From: Bacteroidales bacterium
Lineage (GTDB): Bacteria > Bacteroidota > Bacteroidia > Bacteroidales > UBA932
Length of the DNA stretch: 44,166 bases
Assembly (NCBI GenBank): GCA_017429205.1
Contig: JAFRPH010000046.1
Coordinates: 1 to 44,166, forward strand
Direction of reading: 5' to 3'
Position numbers and translations under genes: made by a program. Below, in pieces: positions 31,805 through 38,974 of this stretch. Position 1 is the first letter of the stretch. Every line of letters starts with the position of its first letter. The notes beneath the pieces were generated by a model. That model was given only the letters and a program-made list of their open reading frames with translations, searched no databases and was not told the origin of the DNA.

Positions 31805-32733
31805 TGATGAGCCTGTTCACGCTGCTCCTCGCCATGGCCCTTCCTTTCACTACGCCAGCCTATCAAGTGAAGGTGGAGAAGGATGTTCCTTATGCCACCG
31901 CCCCGGGCTATTACACCCACGCCCCCATCGGGGACAAGAGAGCCACCCTCAAGCTGATGTTCCACAGCGGCATTCCGAAGCCCGTCACCCTGGAGATGGA
32001 CATCTATGCGCCGGCCGGGGACGATCCTTCGGCCAAACGGCCGCTGCTGCTGATGATGCACGGCGGATCCTTTTTCATCGGCAACAAAAGCGAGCCCGGC
32101 CAGAAAGGCTGGGGGCAGTATTTCGCCTCGCTGGGCTATGTGGCGGTTTCCATCGACTACCGGCTGGGGTTCCATGCGATCAAAAAGGAAATCCGGCAAG
32201 CGGAATACCGGGCGCTGGAAGACGCCGACGCCGCCCTGGCCTACCTGCTGGGACGGGAAGACCTCCGCATCGACCCGGACCGCGTATTCCTGTGCGGGAC
32301 GAGCGCCGGGGCCATGACGGCCCTGAACCTGGCCTTCCGGCTGTATGGGGACAAGCCCATGCAGGAAGTCAAGCGGCGGCTGCCCGCGGATTTCCGCATC
32401 CGGGCCGTCGCCAACCTCTGGGGCTCCGTCCACGACCTGTCGGTCCTGGAGAACGCACGGGTGCCCATCCTTTCCTTCCAGTCCGTCGCCGACCCGGTGA
32501 TGCCGTACGACTACGGCTATCCCCTCGGATGGGCCGGGAGACTTTTCTCGGACCCGATGTACGGGACGCACGCCGTCCACGAAAAGGCCCTGGAACTGGG
32601 TCTGCGAGCGGAGCATCACCCCGTCCCGGAACCCCGGCATCGGATGCATCTGGACGACGCGCTGAAGTATACGCCGCGTTTTTACGAAATCCGTGATGCA
32701 ATGGCGGAATTTTTCGCAAAGGAAATGGAATAA
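31804..32733 (+). CDS. Secreted alpha/beta hydrolase (carboxylesterase-like)
   Basis: The 309-residue protein has a short N-terminal signal segment (about 1-19) and an alpha/beta hydrolase domain. The oxyanion motif is HGGSF (86-90), the nucleophile elbow is GTSAG with S167, a candidate acid is D230 (SVADPVMPYD), and the catalytic His is near 279-282 (PRHRMHLDD). This pattern is that of lipase/acetyl-esterase-type enzymes, which may deacetylate dietary glycans or hydrolyse short esters; the substrate is unknown. It starts inside the stop of the AzoR-like gene (1-nt overlap), so the pair is one transcript. Confidence 0.85.
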   Translation: MMSLFTLLLAMALPFTTPAYQVKVEKDVPYATAPGYYTHAPIGDKRATLKLMFHSGIPKPVTLEMDIYAPAGDDPSAKRPLLLMMHGGSFFIGNKSEPGQKGWGQYFASLGYVAVSIDYRLGFHAIKKEIRQAEYRALEDADAALAYLLGREDLRIDPDRVFLCGTSAGAMTALNLAFRLYGDKPMQEVKRRLPADFRIRAVANLWGSVHDLSVLENARVPILSFQSVADPVMPYDYGYPLGWAGRLFSDPMYGTHAVHEKALELGLRAEHHPVPEPRHRMHLDDALKYTPRFYEIRDAMAEFFAKEME

Positions 32734-32738
32734 TTTCG

Positions 32739-32746
32739 TATATTTG
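32739..32746 (+). promoter_or_regulatory. -7 promoter box of the carboxyltransferase gene
   Basis: TATATTTG matches TAnnTTTG, six nt after the esterase stop and 35 nt before the ATG at 32782. Confidence 0.7.
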
Positions 32747-32781
32747 TTGTTTGAATAGACAAAACATCTGATATTTCTGAT

Positions 32782-34566
32782 ATGGCAAAACGTGAAATCA
32801 AGTTCTCCCTGGTGTACAGGGACATGTGGCAGAGTTCCGGCCGGTATCAACCGCGCGTGGACCAGTTGGTGCGAGTGGCCCCGGCCATCGTGGACATGGG
32901 CTGCTTCGACCGCGTGGAAACCAACGGCGGCGCCTTCGAGCAGGTGAACCTGCTCTACGGCGAGAACCCGAACGTCTCCGTGCGCAAATGGACGGCTCCC
33001 CTCCGCAAGGCGGGCATCCAGACCCATATGCTGGAGCGCGGCCTCAACGCCATCCGCATGTACCCCGTTCCGGCGGACGTCCGTGAACTGATGTTCAAGG
33101 TGAAGAAGGCGCAGGGCACCGACATCGCCCGTTCCTTCTGCGGCCTGAACGACCACCGCAACCTCAAGCTCTCCGTCGAATATGCCAAGAAAGCCGGCAT
33201 GATTTCGCAGGCTGCCCTGTCCATCACCCACTCCCCCGTCCACACGGTGGAATACTACCTGGGTGTGGTGGAGAAGCTGGTCGAGTACGGTACTGACGAA
33301 ATCTGCCTCAAGGACATGGCCGGTGTCGGCCGTCCGACGGAGATCGGCCAGATCGTGGCCGGCATCAAGAAGAAGCACCCGCATATCAAGGTCCAGTACC
33401 ACGGCCACACCGGCCCCGGCTTCTCCCCGGCTTCCATGCTGGAGGCGGCCCGCGCCGGCGCTGACTACCTGGACTGCGCCGTCGAACCCCTCTCCTGGGG
33501 CAAGGTCCATCCGGATGTGATTTCCATGCAGCAGATGATGAAGGCCGACGGCTTCCTGGTGAAGGACGTCAACATGGACGCCTACATGGAGGTGCGCCGC
33601 CTCACGCAGGAGTTCATCGACGACTTCCTGGGCTACTGGATCCTTCCGGCCAATTCCCAGATGTCCTCCCTGCTGGTGGGCTGCGGCCTGCCCGGCGGCA
33701 TGATGGGCTCGATGATGGCCGACCTGCGCAACTTCCAGGGCGCCATCAACGCCGCCCAGCGCTCCCACGGCCGTCCGGAGATGACCCTGGACACCCTGAT
33801 GGTGAAACTCTTCGAAGAGGTCGAATACGTATGGCCGCGCCTCGGCTATCCGCCGCTCGTGACCCCGTTCAGCCAGTACGTGAAGAACATCGCGCTGATG
33901 AACCTGTTCAATATGCTCAACGACAAGCCGCGCTGGTCTTCCATCGACAAGGACGCCTGGGGCATGATCCTGGGCAAGATGGGCAAGCTGCCCGGCGAGC
34001 TGGATCCGGAGATCGTGGCCCTCGCGAAGGAAAAGGGCATGGAATTCTACACCGGCAACCCGCAGGACATGTATCCCAACGAGCTGCCCAAGTTCCGTCA
34101 GATGATGAAGGACGAAGGCTGGGACTGCGGCGAGGACGACGAGGAACTCCTGAACATGGCCATGTTCGAGCGCCAGTACCGCGACTACCGCAGCGGCATC
34201 GCCAAGGAGCGCTTCAACAAGGACCTGGCCGACCTGAAGGCCAAGGCCAACGCGCCCATCGTGGTCACCCGTCCCGTCGTGGAGATGCCCAAGTTCTCCG
34301 TCGACGAGTACGTCGCCAAGTATCCGAAGGCCACCCCGGTGCAGGTTCCCGTCAAGGGCCAGCTCCTGTGGCAGGTCGATGTGGACGACGCCTCCGCCGC
34401 CCCGGCCGTCGGTACGGCTGTCAAGGCGGGCCAGGTGATCGGCCACGTGCAGGCCTGGTACGGCATGGAGGAGGTCGTCTCCGCCGTGGACGGCCGCATC
34501 GTCGCCGTCGTGGGCAAGCAGGGCGACAATGTCGCCAAAAATGAGATTATTGCATTCGTGCAGTAA
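32782..34566 (+). CDS. Pyruvate carboxylase B/oxaloacetate decarboxylase alpha-type carboxyltransferase, biotinyl domain degenerate
   Basis: The 594-residue protein has an N-terminal carboxyltransferase TIM barrel: FSLVYRDMWQSSGRY (metal Asp), then ICLKDMAGVGRP (carbamylated-Lys region) and VQYHGHTGPGFS (metal His pair). A PycB/OadA-type helical region follows. Residues 515-594 form a lipoyl/biotinyl-like beta-barrel (GQLLWQVDVDDASAAPAVGT, then VDGRIVAVVGKQGDNV). In working biotin carriers an AMKM lysine is biotinylated; here the turn reads HVQAWYGMEEVV, with Gly-Met and no Lys. Biotin would have to come from a separate carrier, or the enzyme has another function. No partner subunit lies nearby. 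It is monocistronic, with its own promoter and terminator. Confidence 0.88.
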   Translation: MAKREIKFSLVYRDMWQSSGRYQPRVDQLVRVAPAIVDMGCFDRVETNGGAFEQVNLLYGENPNVSVRKWTAPLRKAGIQTHMLERGLNAIRMYPVPADVRELMFKVKKAQGTDIARSFCGLNDHRNLKLSVEYAKKAGMISQAALSITHSPVHTVEYYLGVVEKLVEYGTDEICLKDMAGVGRPTEIGQIVAGIKKKHPHIKVQYHGHTGPGFSPASMLEAARAGADYLDCAVEPLSWGKVHPDVISMQQMMKADGFLVKDVNMDAYMEVRRLTQEFIDDFLGYWILPANSQMSSLLVGCGLPGGMMGSMMADLRNFQGAINAAQRSHGRPEMTLDTLMVKLFEEVEYVWPRLGYPPLVTPFSQYVKNIALMNLFNMLNDKPRWSSIDKDAWGMILGKMGKLPGELDPEIVALAKEKGMEFYTGNPQDMYPNELPKFRQMMKDEGWDCGEDDEELLNMAMFERQYRDYRSGIAKERFNKDLADLKAKANAPIVVTRPVVEMPKFSVDEYVAKYPKATPVQVPVKGQLLWQVDVDDASAAPAVGTAVKAGQVIGHVQAWYGMEEVVSAVDGRIVAVVGKQGDNVAKNEIIAFVQ

Positions 34567-34668
34567 ACTGCACGGTCCACGTTACCCCATCCCTAAATCC
34601 CTTCCCTCGGGGAAGGGACTTACTTCGCCCTCCGGGCTTGGGAGTAAGAAACACATAAAATACATAGT

Positions 34669-34706
34669 GAAACAACACCTGTTTGCGAAAACGGGTGTTG
34701 TTTTTC
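34669..34706 (+). terminator. Terminator of the carboxyltransferase gene
   Basis: AACAACACC (34671-34679) pairs with GGTGTTGTT (34694-34702), with an inner GTTT/AAAC stem around a GCGA tetraloop, followed by T residues. The radC -33 TTG (34698-34700) lies within the right arm. The stretch 34567-34668 upstream holds GC-rich repeat-like sequence (CCTTCCCTCGGGGAAGGG hairpin) and no gene. Confidence 0.9.
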
Positions 34707-34726
34707 GTTTAGGCGTCTTATCTTTG
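34698..34726 (+). promoter_or_regulatory. radC promoter nested in the upstream terminator
   Basis: TTG (34698-34700) and TATCTTTG (34719-34726) are 18 nt apart. The -33 element sits in the terminator stem of the previous gene. The radC ATG (34732) is 5 nt after the box. Confidence 0.72.
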
Positions 34727-34731
34727 GGGCC

Positions 34732-35418
34732 ATGAGACTGAAGGATTGGAATACGGAAGAGCGGCCCCGGGAGAAGCTTCTCCTCAAGGGGCCCGGAGCG
34801 CTGGGAAATGCGGAGTTGTTGGCGATTTTCATCGGGTCGGGCGTGCCGGGCGCGAACGCAGTGAGCGTCGCGCAGGAGCTGCTGTCGTCCGCCGGCGGCC
34901 GGCTCTCGGAGCTGTGCCGCCGGCCGGCGAAGCAGCTGATGCGGCAGCGGGGCGTGGGGCAGGCGCGGGCCGTCGCCATCGCCGCCGCCCTGGAACTGGG
35001 GCGGCGGTACCTGGCGGAGGCCGCTTCGCGGCGCCCCACGGTGAACGGCCCGGAAGACGTGGTGGACATGATGCTGCCGCTGCTGAAGGGACTGGACCAC
35101 GAAGAATGCTGGGCCCTGTACCTCAACCGGGCCAACGTGGTCACGGGGCGGGAAAGACTCACCTCCGGGACGGCCGACTGCACGCTCATCGACAGCAAGC
35201 AGGTGCTGCGCCGGGTGCTGGACGAACAGGCGAAAGCCGTCATCCTCGTGCACAACCACCCTTCGGGCTCTCCCCTCCCCGGAGAATCCGATCTCAAGGC
35301 CACAAGGCAGTTGCAACTGGCCCTCAAGGCCTTCGACGTCGCCCTGTACGACCACGTCATCATCGCGGACGGGGCATACTACTCATTCCAGGATGAAAGG
35401 GTTTGCAAATCGGAATAA
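34732..35418 (+). CDS. radC: RadC family protein (JAMM/MPN+ fold)
   Basis: The 228-residue protein has an N-terminal helix-hairpin-helix region (MRQRGVGQARAVAIAAALEL) and a C-terminal JAMM metalloprotease-like domain with metal motif HNHPSGSPLPGESD. The length and motifs are typical of RadC. Its biochemical role is unsettled despite the name: it was linked to DNA repair, later questioned, and is often found on mobile elements. Here it is chromosomal, in ordinary codon usage, between the carboxyltransferase and upp genes. The ATG follows the -7 box by 5 nt, suggesting a leaderless transcript. Confidence 0.93.
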   Translation: MRLKDWNTEERPREKLLLKGPGALGNAELLAIFIGSGVPGANAVSVAQELLSSAGGRLSELCRRPAKQLMRQRGVGQARAVAIAAALELGRRYLAEAASRRPTVNGPEDVVDMMLPLLKGLDHEECWALYLNRANVVTGRERLTSGTADCTLIDSKQVLRRVLDEQAKAVILVHNHPSGSPLPGESDLKATRQLQLALKAFDVALYDHVIIADGAYYSFQDERVCKSE

Positions 35419-35423
35419 ATTTC

Positions 35424-35431
35424 TATATTTG
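35424..35431 (+). promoter_or_regulatory. -7 promoter box of upp
   Basis: TATATTTG matches TAnnTTTG, 6 nt after the radC stop and 41 nt before the upp ATG (35473). Confidence 0.68.
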
Positions 35432-35472
35432 TAGTTCGGATATATGTCCGAACCACAAATCATCGAAACTAC

Positions 35473-36126
35473 ATGAAAGTCGTCAATCTCGGCGAGAACC
35501 CCTCCGTTCTCAACAATTTCATCGCAGAGATGCGGGATGCCACCATCCAGAAAGACCGTCTCCGTTTCCGGACCAACCTCGAACGCGTCGGCGAAATCTT
35601 TGCCTATGAACTCTCCAAAGAGCTCACCTACACCGAGAAAGACGTGGTCACGCCCCTCGGCATCGCCCGCGTCGCGACCTGCGACACCGCGCTCGTGATC
35701 TCCACCATCCTCCGCGCCGGCCTGCCGCTCCAGAAGGGCGTCTTCAACTTCTTCGACCACGCCGAAACCGCCTTCCTCGCGGCCTTCCGCAAGTACGGCG
35801 CCGGCGACTACTTCGAGATCCGCGCCGATTATTGCACCACGCCGTCCCTGGAAGGCAAAACCCTCGTCCTGGCCGACACGATGCTCGCCACCGGCTCCTC
35901 CATCGAGGTCGCCATCGACAAGCTCATCCAGGAGGGCGGCAACCCCATCGCCATCCACCTGGTCTGCCCCATCGCCAGCGCCTACGCCGTGGACCACCTC
36001 GCCAAGCGCTTCGGCGACGAAGTCACCCTCTGGGTCGCCGCCATCGACGAGGAGCTCACCAGCCACAGCTACATCGTCCCCGGCCTCGGCGACGCCGGCG
36101 ACCTCGCCTTCGGCGACAAACTCTGA
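35473..36126 (+). CDS. upp: Uracil phosphoribosyltransferase
   Basis: The 217-residue salvage enzyme makes UMP from uracil and PRPP. It has the PRPP motif LVLADTMLATGSS, the flexible loop after VISTILRAGLPL and the uracil-binding C-terminus YIVPGLGDAGDLAFG. The length is standard. It has its own promoter. The first palindromic unit of the left array (36154-36186) stands 27 nt after its stop and can serve as its terminator. Confidence 0.96.
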   Translation: MKVVNLGENPSVLNNFIAEMRDATIQKDRLRFRTNLERVGEIFAYELSKELTYTEKDVVTPLGIARVATCDTALVISTILRAGLPLQKGVFNFFDHAETAFLAAFRKYGAGDYFEIRADYCTTPSLEGKTLVLADTMLATGSSIEVAIDKLIQEGGNPIAIHLVCPIASAYAVDHLAKRFGDEVTLWVAAIDEELTSHSYIVPGLGDAGDLAFGDKL

Positions 36127-36143
36127 GGCTCCCCTCCTCAACC

Positions 36144-36285
36144 CGTCCATAATAGTGTAAAACGCCCCCGTTTTACACTTTTTTTTGCTCCCCAAGCAGA
36201 ATAAGTGTGAAAAGGGCCATTCCGCACTTATCTCCTATCCCACTTCCATAATAAATGCATAATCGCCCTTCCCACACTATTTCGA
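36144..36285 (+). repeat. Left palindromic array flanking the RAYT (three units, 50-nt period)
   Basis: Three units start with AGTGT at 36154, AGTGT at 36204 and AATGC at 36254, exactly 50 nt apart. Each has a matching CACT box 21-22 nt later (36176, 36225, 36275), so each unit is an imperfect inverted repeat: AGTGY, about 16 nt, then CACTT. Units are preceded by CCATAAT or GCAGAAT. The outermost (36154-36179) is perfect: AGTGTAAAACG/CGTTTTACACT. The inner sequence varies between units, so this is not a CRISPR array. A matching array lies at 37458-37600. Confidence 0.85.
36154..36186 (+). terminator. Hairpin terminator formed by the first array unit (serves upp)
   Basis: AGTGTAAAACG (36154-36164) pairs perfectly with CGTTTTACACT (36169-36179) around CCCC and is followed by eight T (36179-36186). 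It stands 27 nt after the upp stop, so the repeat unit doubles as its terminator. Confidence 0.85.
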
Positions 36286-36436
36286 ACGTTCCGTATGGCA
36301 GCCATCCTGCGGGTGATTAACCGGAAGGAACAGAATCCCTGGCTAGTAGTTCCTCAAACCTTTGATGAGGATCATAAGAAAAGCGCAAAGAATCGTAAGA
36401 ATCATAAAAAGTTGACTGAAACAACGCCGGCCTCCA
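36286..36436. other. Intergenic DNA between left array and RAYT promoter
   Basis: No gene, tRNA or clear hairpin is seen in these 151 nt. A short A-rich, lower-GC stretch (GAATCGTAAGAATCATAAAA, 36390-36409) contains two direct copies of AATC(G/A)TAA. The continuation to 36491 carries the RAYT promoter. Confidence 0.5.
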
Positions 36437-36466
36437 TTGTATTCCGCAAAGGCTTTCCTATGTTTG
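36437..36466 (+). promoter_or_regulatory. Promoter of the RAYT gene
   Basis: TTG (36437-36439) and TATGTTTG (36459-36466) are 19 nt apart, matching the -33/-7 pattern of Bacteroidota. The ATG at 36492 follows after 25 nt. Confidence 0.72.
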
Positions 36467-36491
36467 CATCAAAACAGAACGGCTTGCAGCG

Positions 36492-37451
36492 ATGGAACAG
36501 TATGTCAAATGGCCGCCTCCGACCGAGCGGCAGATCGAATGGATGCAGGAACAGTTGTTCCGCGAATCCGGACCCTTTTATCATCTCAGTACGAAACCGC
36601 TCGAGAGCGGGCTAATTTTTGAATGCGACGATGAGCGGAAGATTGCCATTAACCTGATAGCCGTCACTGCGAAAGAATTTCAAATTGACATTCTCGCTTT
36701 CGCCTTGATGAGCAATCATTTTCACTTCATCATTCAGGGTGAGTTGGTCGACGGCCTGGCCTTCTTCCATCGCCTGAAGAAAAGGCTGTCGAACTACCTC
36801 GCGCGAAGGGGAAGGCCAGGCATACTGAATTCCGTCAATGTGGACCCGGACACGCCGGCCATCAGCAGCCTGACCCAATTACGGAATGAAATCGCTTATG
36901 TCATTCGTAACCCCTATGTCGCCCGAGTCGATGTGAACCCTTTCGCTTATCCCTGGTGCAGCGGATATCTCTACTTCAATCCGCTATTGAACAGCCTATC
37001 TTCCAAGAGCGTAAACGAATTGAGTTACAAAGAGAAAAGAAAGATGACCCGGATGACGAACCCCATTCTGGATTCGCAGTTGCGGGTCCGGGACGGGATG
37101 ATTGCCGCGGAGAGTTTCGTGAACTACAAACTGGTGGAACGGTTGTTTCCCCATGCGCGAAAGTTTACCTGGTGGGTGCTCAAGAATGTGGAGGCGCAGG
37201 TCGAAACATCTGTGCGGCTGGGCGAAAAACCCAACTTGAACGATGACGAACTGTTCATCACGGCCCAGCAACTGAGCCGGACGGAATATGGTCGCGACAG
37301 TGTGAAAGAGTTGCCTCTCCAGCAGCGGAAAGAGCTGGGAGTTCTGCTCAAGAACAAATGGGGTGCTTCCAATGGTCAGGTGGCCCGGATTGCCCAACTG
37401 GACCAGCGGACTGTGGACGAGATGTTTCCACTGACAGCCAAAAAGAGATAA
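36492..37451 (+). CDS. REP-associated tyrosine transposase (RAYT, Y1/HUH) with C-terminal HTH-like tail
   Basis: The 319-residue protein has an IS200/Y1-type transposase domain. The HUH motif reads FALMSNHFHFII (H76, H78), and the candidate catalytic Tyr is Y137 or its neighbours in NEIAYVIRNPYVARV, matching the Y-I-x-x-N-P pattern of RAYTs. Residues about 170-280 are of unknown type. The end (LLKNKWGASNGQVARIAQLD, 284-303) looks like a helix-turn-helix. HUH transposases nick and join single-stranded DNA at hairpins. Imperfect palindromic units with a 50-nt period flank it (36144-36285 and 37458-37600), the RAYT/REP arrangement. GC content is lower than in neighbouring genes, suggesting transfer. 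The gene is intact. Confidence 0.88.
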   Translation: MEQYVKWPPPTERQIEWMQEQLFRESGPFYHLSTKPLESGLIFECDDERKIAINLIAVTAKEFQIDILAFALMSNHFHFIIQGELVDGLAFFHRLKKRLSNYLARRGRPGILNSVNVDPDTPAISSLTQLRNEIAYVIRNPYVARVDVNPFAYPWCSGYLYFNPLLNSLSSKSVNELSYKEKRKMTRMTNPILDSQLRVRDGMIAAESFVNYKLVERLFPHARKFTWWVLKNVEAQVETSVRLGEKPNLNDDELFITAQQLSRTEYGRDSVKELPLQQRKELGVLLKNKWGASNGQVARIAQLDQRTVDEMFPLTAKKR

Positions 37452-37457
37452 TGATTC

Positions 37458-37600
37458 TCTCAGGAAAAGTGCAGAAACTGCCGTACTACACTTCTTCCGT
37501 GCATTCTGGGCAAAAGAAGTGCAGAAACGCCAGTAGTACACTTATTCCCTGCGGCGCAGACAGAATCAGTGCGAAGTGAGGCTTTTTACACTTTTTTCGT
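37458..37600 (+). repeat. Right palindromic array flanking the RAYT (three units, 50-nt period)
   Basis: Three units start AGTGC at 37468, 37518 and 37568, exactly 50 nt apart, each with CACTT 21 nt later (37489, 37539, 37589). The first two share GTGCAGAAAC and TACACTT; the third, GTGCGAAGTG...TTTTTACACTT, is followed by a T-run (37593-37597). Units run in the same direction as the left array. The array begins 7 nt after the RAYT stop and ends about 45 nt before miaB. Confidence 0.85.
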
Positions 37601-37632
37601 TCCGGCGGGGCGGAGCCGTCGGCGAAAATGAT

Positions 37633-37640
37633 TATCTTTG
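37633..37640 (+). promoter_or_regulatory. -7 promoter box of miaB
   Basis: TATCTTTG matches TAnnTTTG and ends 6 nt before the miaB ATG (37647), implying a leaderless transcript. No clear TTG -33 element is seen at the expected distance. Confidence 0.7.
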
Positions 37641-37646
37641 TGAACT

Positions 37647-38972
37647 ATGAAGAAAGCCTACATAGAGACATACGGGTGCCAGATGAACGTGAACGACACG
37701 GAGGTCATCTTCTCCATCCTGGCGGGAGAGGGATATGAGCGGACGGAGTCGATGGAAGAGGCGGACCTGATCATGGCGAACACGTGTTCCGTGCGCGACA
37801 ATGCGGAGCAGCGGATCTGGGGCCGGATCGAACAGTTCAACCTGCAGCGCAAGCGGCGCCCGGGCGTCGTGGTGGGCATCGTGGGCTGCATGGCGGAGCG
37901 CCTGAAGGACAAGCTGCTGGATACGCGGAAGGTGGACCTGGTCGTGGGCCCGGACGCCTACCGGTCGCTGCCGCGGCTGCTGAAGGCCCTCACGCCGGAC
38001 CAGCCCCAGATCGACGTCCTCCTTTCCCGCGACGAAACCTACGCGGACATCACCCCCGTCAGGACGGACAAGAACGGCGTAAGCGCCTTCATCTCCATCA
38101 TGCGGGGATGCAACAACGTGTGCTCATACTGCGTGGTGCCGTACACCCGCGGGGCGGAGCGCTCGCGAGACGCGCACTCCATCGTGCGCGAAGCGTGCGA
38201 CGTGTTCCAGAAGGGCTACAAGGAAGTGACCCTGCTGGGCCAGAACGTGGACAGCTACCTCTGGAAGACGGCCGATGAGACCGTGAACTTCGCGGAACTG
38301 CTCCGGCGCGTCGCCTCGGTGAGCCCCGAGCTGCGAGTCCGTTTCGCCACCTCCCATCCGAAAGACATCAGCGACGAAGTCATCGAAACGATGGCCGCCT
38401 ACGACAATATCTGCAAGCACATCCATCTTCCCGTGCAGTCCGGCAGCTCCCGGATGCTGGAGAAGATGCGCCGGAAATACGACCGGGAATGGTACCTGGA
38501 GCGGGTCGCCAAGATCCGCAGCGTAATGCCCGACTGCGGCCTCACGACCGATGTCATCGCCGGTTTCTGCTCCGAGACGGAGGAGGACCACGCCGCGACG
38601 ATGAGCCTGATGGAGGAGGTCGGCTTCGACTGGGCCTTCATGTTCGCCTATTCGGAGCGCCCCGGCACGCTCGCCGCCCGGAACTATCCCGACGACGTCC
38701 CTGCAGACGTGAAGACCCGCCGCCTGAACGAAATCATCGACCTGCAGAACCGCAAGTCCCTCGAGAGCTACCGGAGGGACATCGGCAAGCGCTTCACCGT
38801 CCTGGTCGAGGGCCCGTCCAAGCGGAATCCCGACGACCTCTGCGGCCGCGCCTCCAACAGCAAGATGTGCGTCTTCCCCGGCGGCGGCCACCGCACCGGC
38901 GAGTATGTCGATGTCCAGGTGGTCGACTGCACAAGCGCCACCCTCATCTGCCAATTGATCGAAACCACATAG
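37647..38972 (+). CDS. miaB: tRNA-2-methylthio-N6-dimethylallyladenosine synthase
   Basis: The 441-residue radical-SAM methylthiotransferase adds the 2-methylthio group to i6A37 of tRNAs. The N-terminal domain has the cluster cysteines in [24 protein letters not shown] and VGCMAER. The radical-SAM motif CNNVCSYC has C155, C159 and C162 as cluster ligands. A C-terminal TRAM domain follows ([13 protein letters not shown] onward). The length is standard. It directly follows the RAYT and its right array, and the glpK start is 2 nt after its stop. Confidence 0.96.
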   Translation: MKKAYIETYGCQMNVNDTEVIFSILAGEGYERTESMEEADLIMANTCSVRDNAEQRIWGRIEQFNLQRKRRPGVVVGIVGCMAERLKDKLLDTRKVDLVVGPDAYRSLPRLLKALTPDQPQIDVLLSRDETYADITPVRTDKNGVSAFISIMRGCNNVCSYCVVPYTRGAERSRDAHSIVREACDVFQKGYKEVTLLGQNVDSYLWKTADETVNFAELLRRVASVSPELRVRFATSHPKDISDEVIETMAAYDNICKHIHLPVQSGSSRMLEKMRRKYDREWYLERVAKIRSVMPDCGLTTDVIAGFCSETEEDHAATMSLMEEVGFDWAFMFAYSERPGTLAARNYPDDVPADVKTRRLNEIIDLQNRKSLESYRRDIGKRFTVLVEGPSKRNPDDLCGRASNSKMCVFPGGGHRTGEYVDVQVVDCTSATLICQLIETT

Positions 38973-38974
38973 TT

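Noticed and set aside
34732..35418. radC as a marker of a mobile or defence island
   Set aside because: Neighbours are housekeeping genes, codon use is native and no other island genes are present; only the RAYT nearby suggests mobility.
36144..37600. CRISPR array around a nuclease-like gene
   Set aside because: The 50-nt period is regular, but the conserved parts are short inverted boxes, not an identical direct repeat. There are only three units per side, and the neighbouring gene is a Y1 transposase, not a Cas gene.
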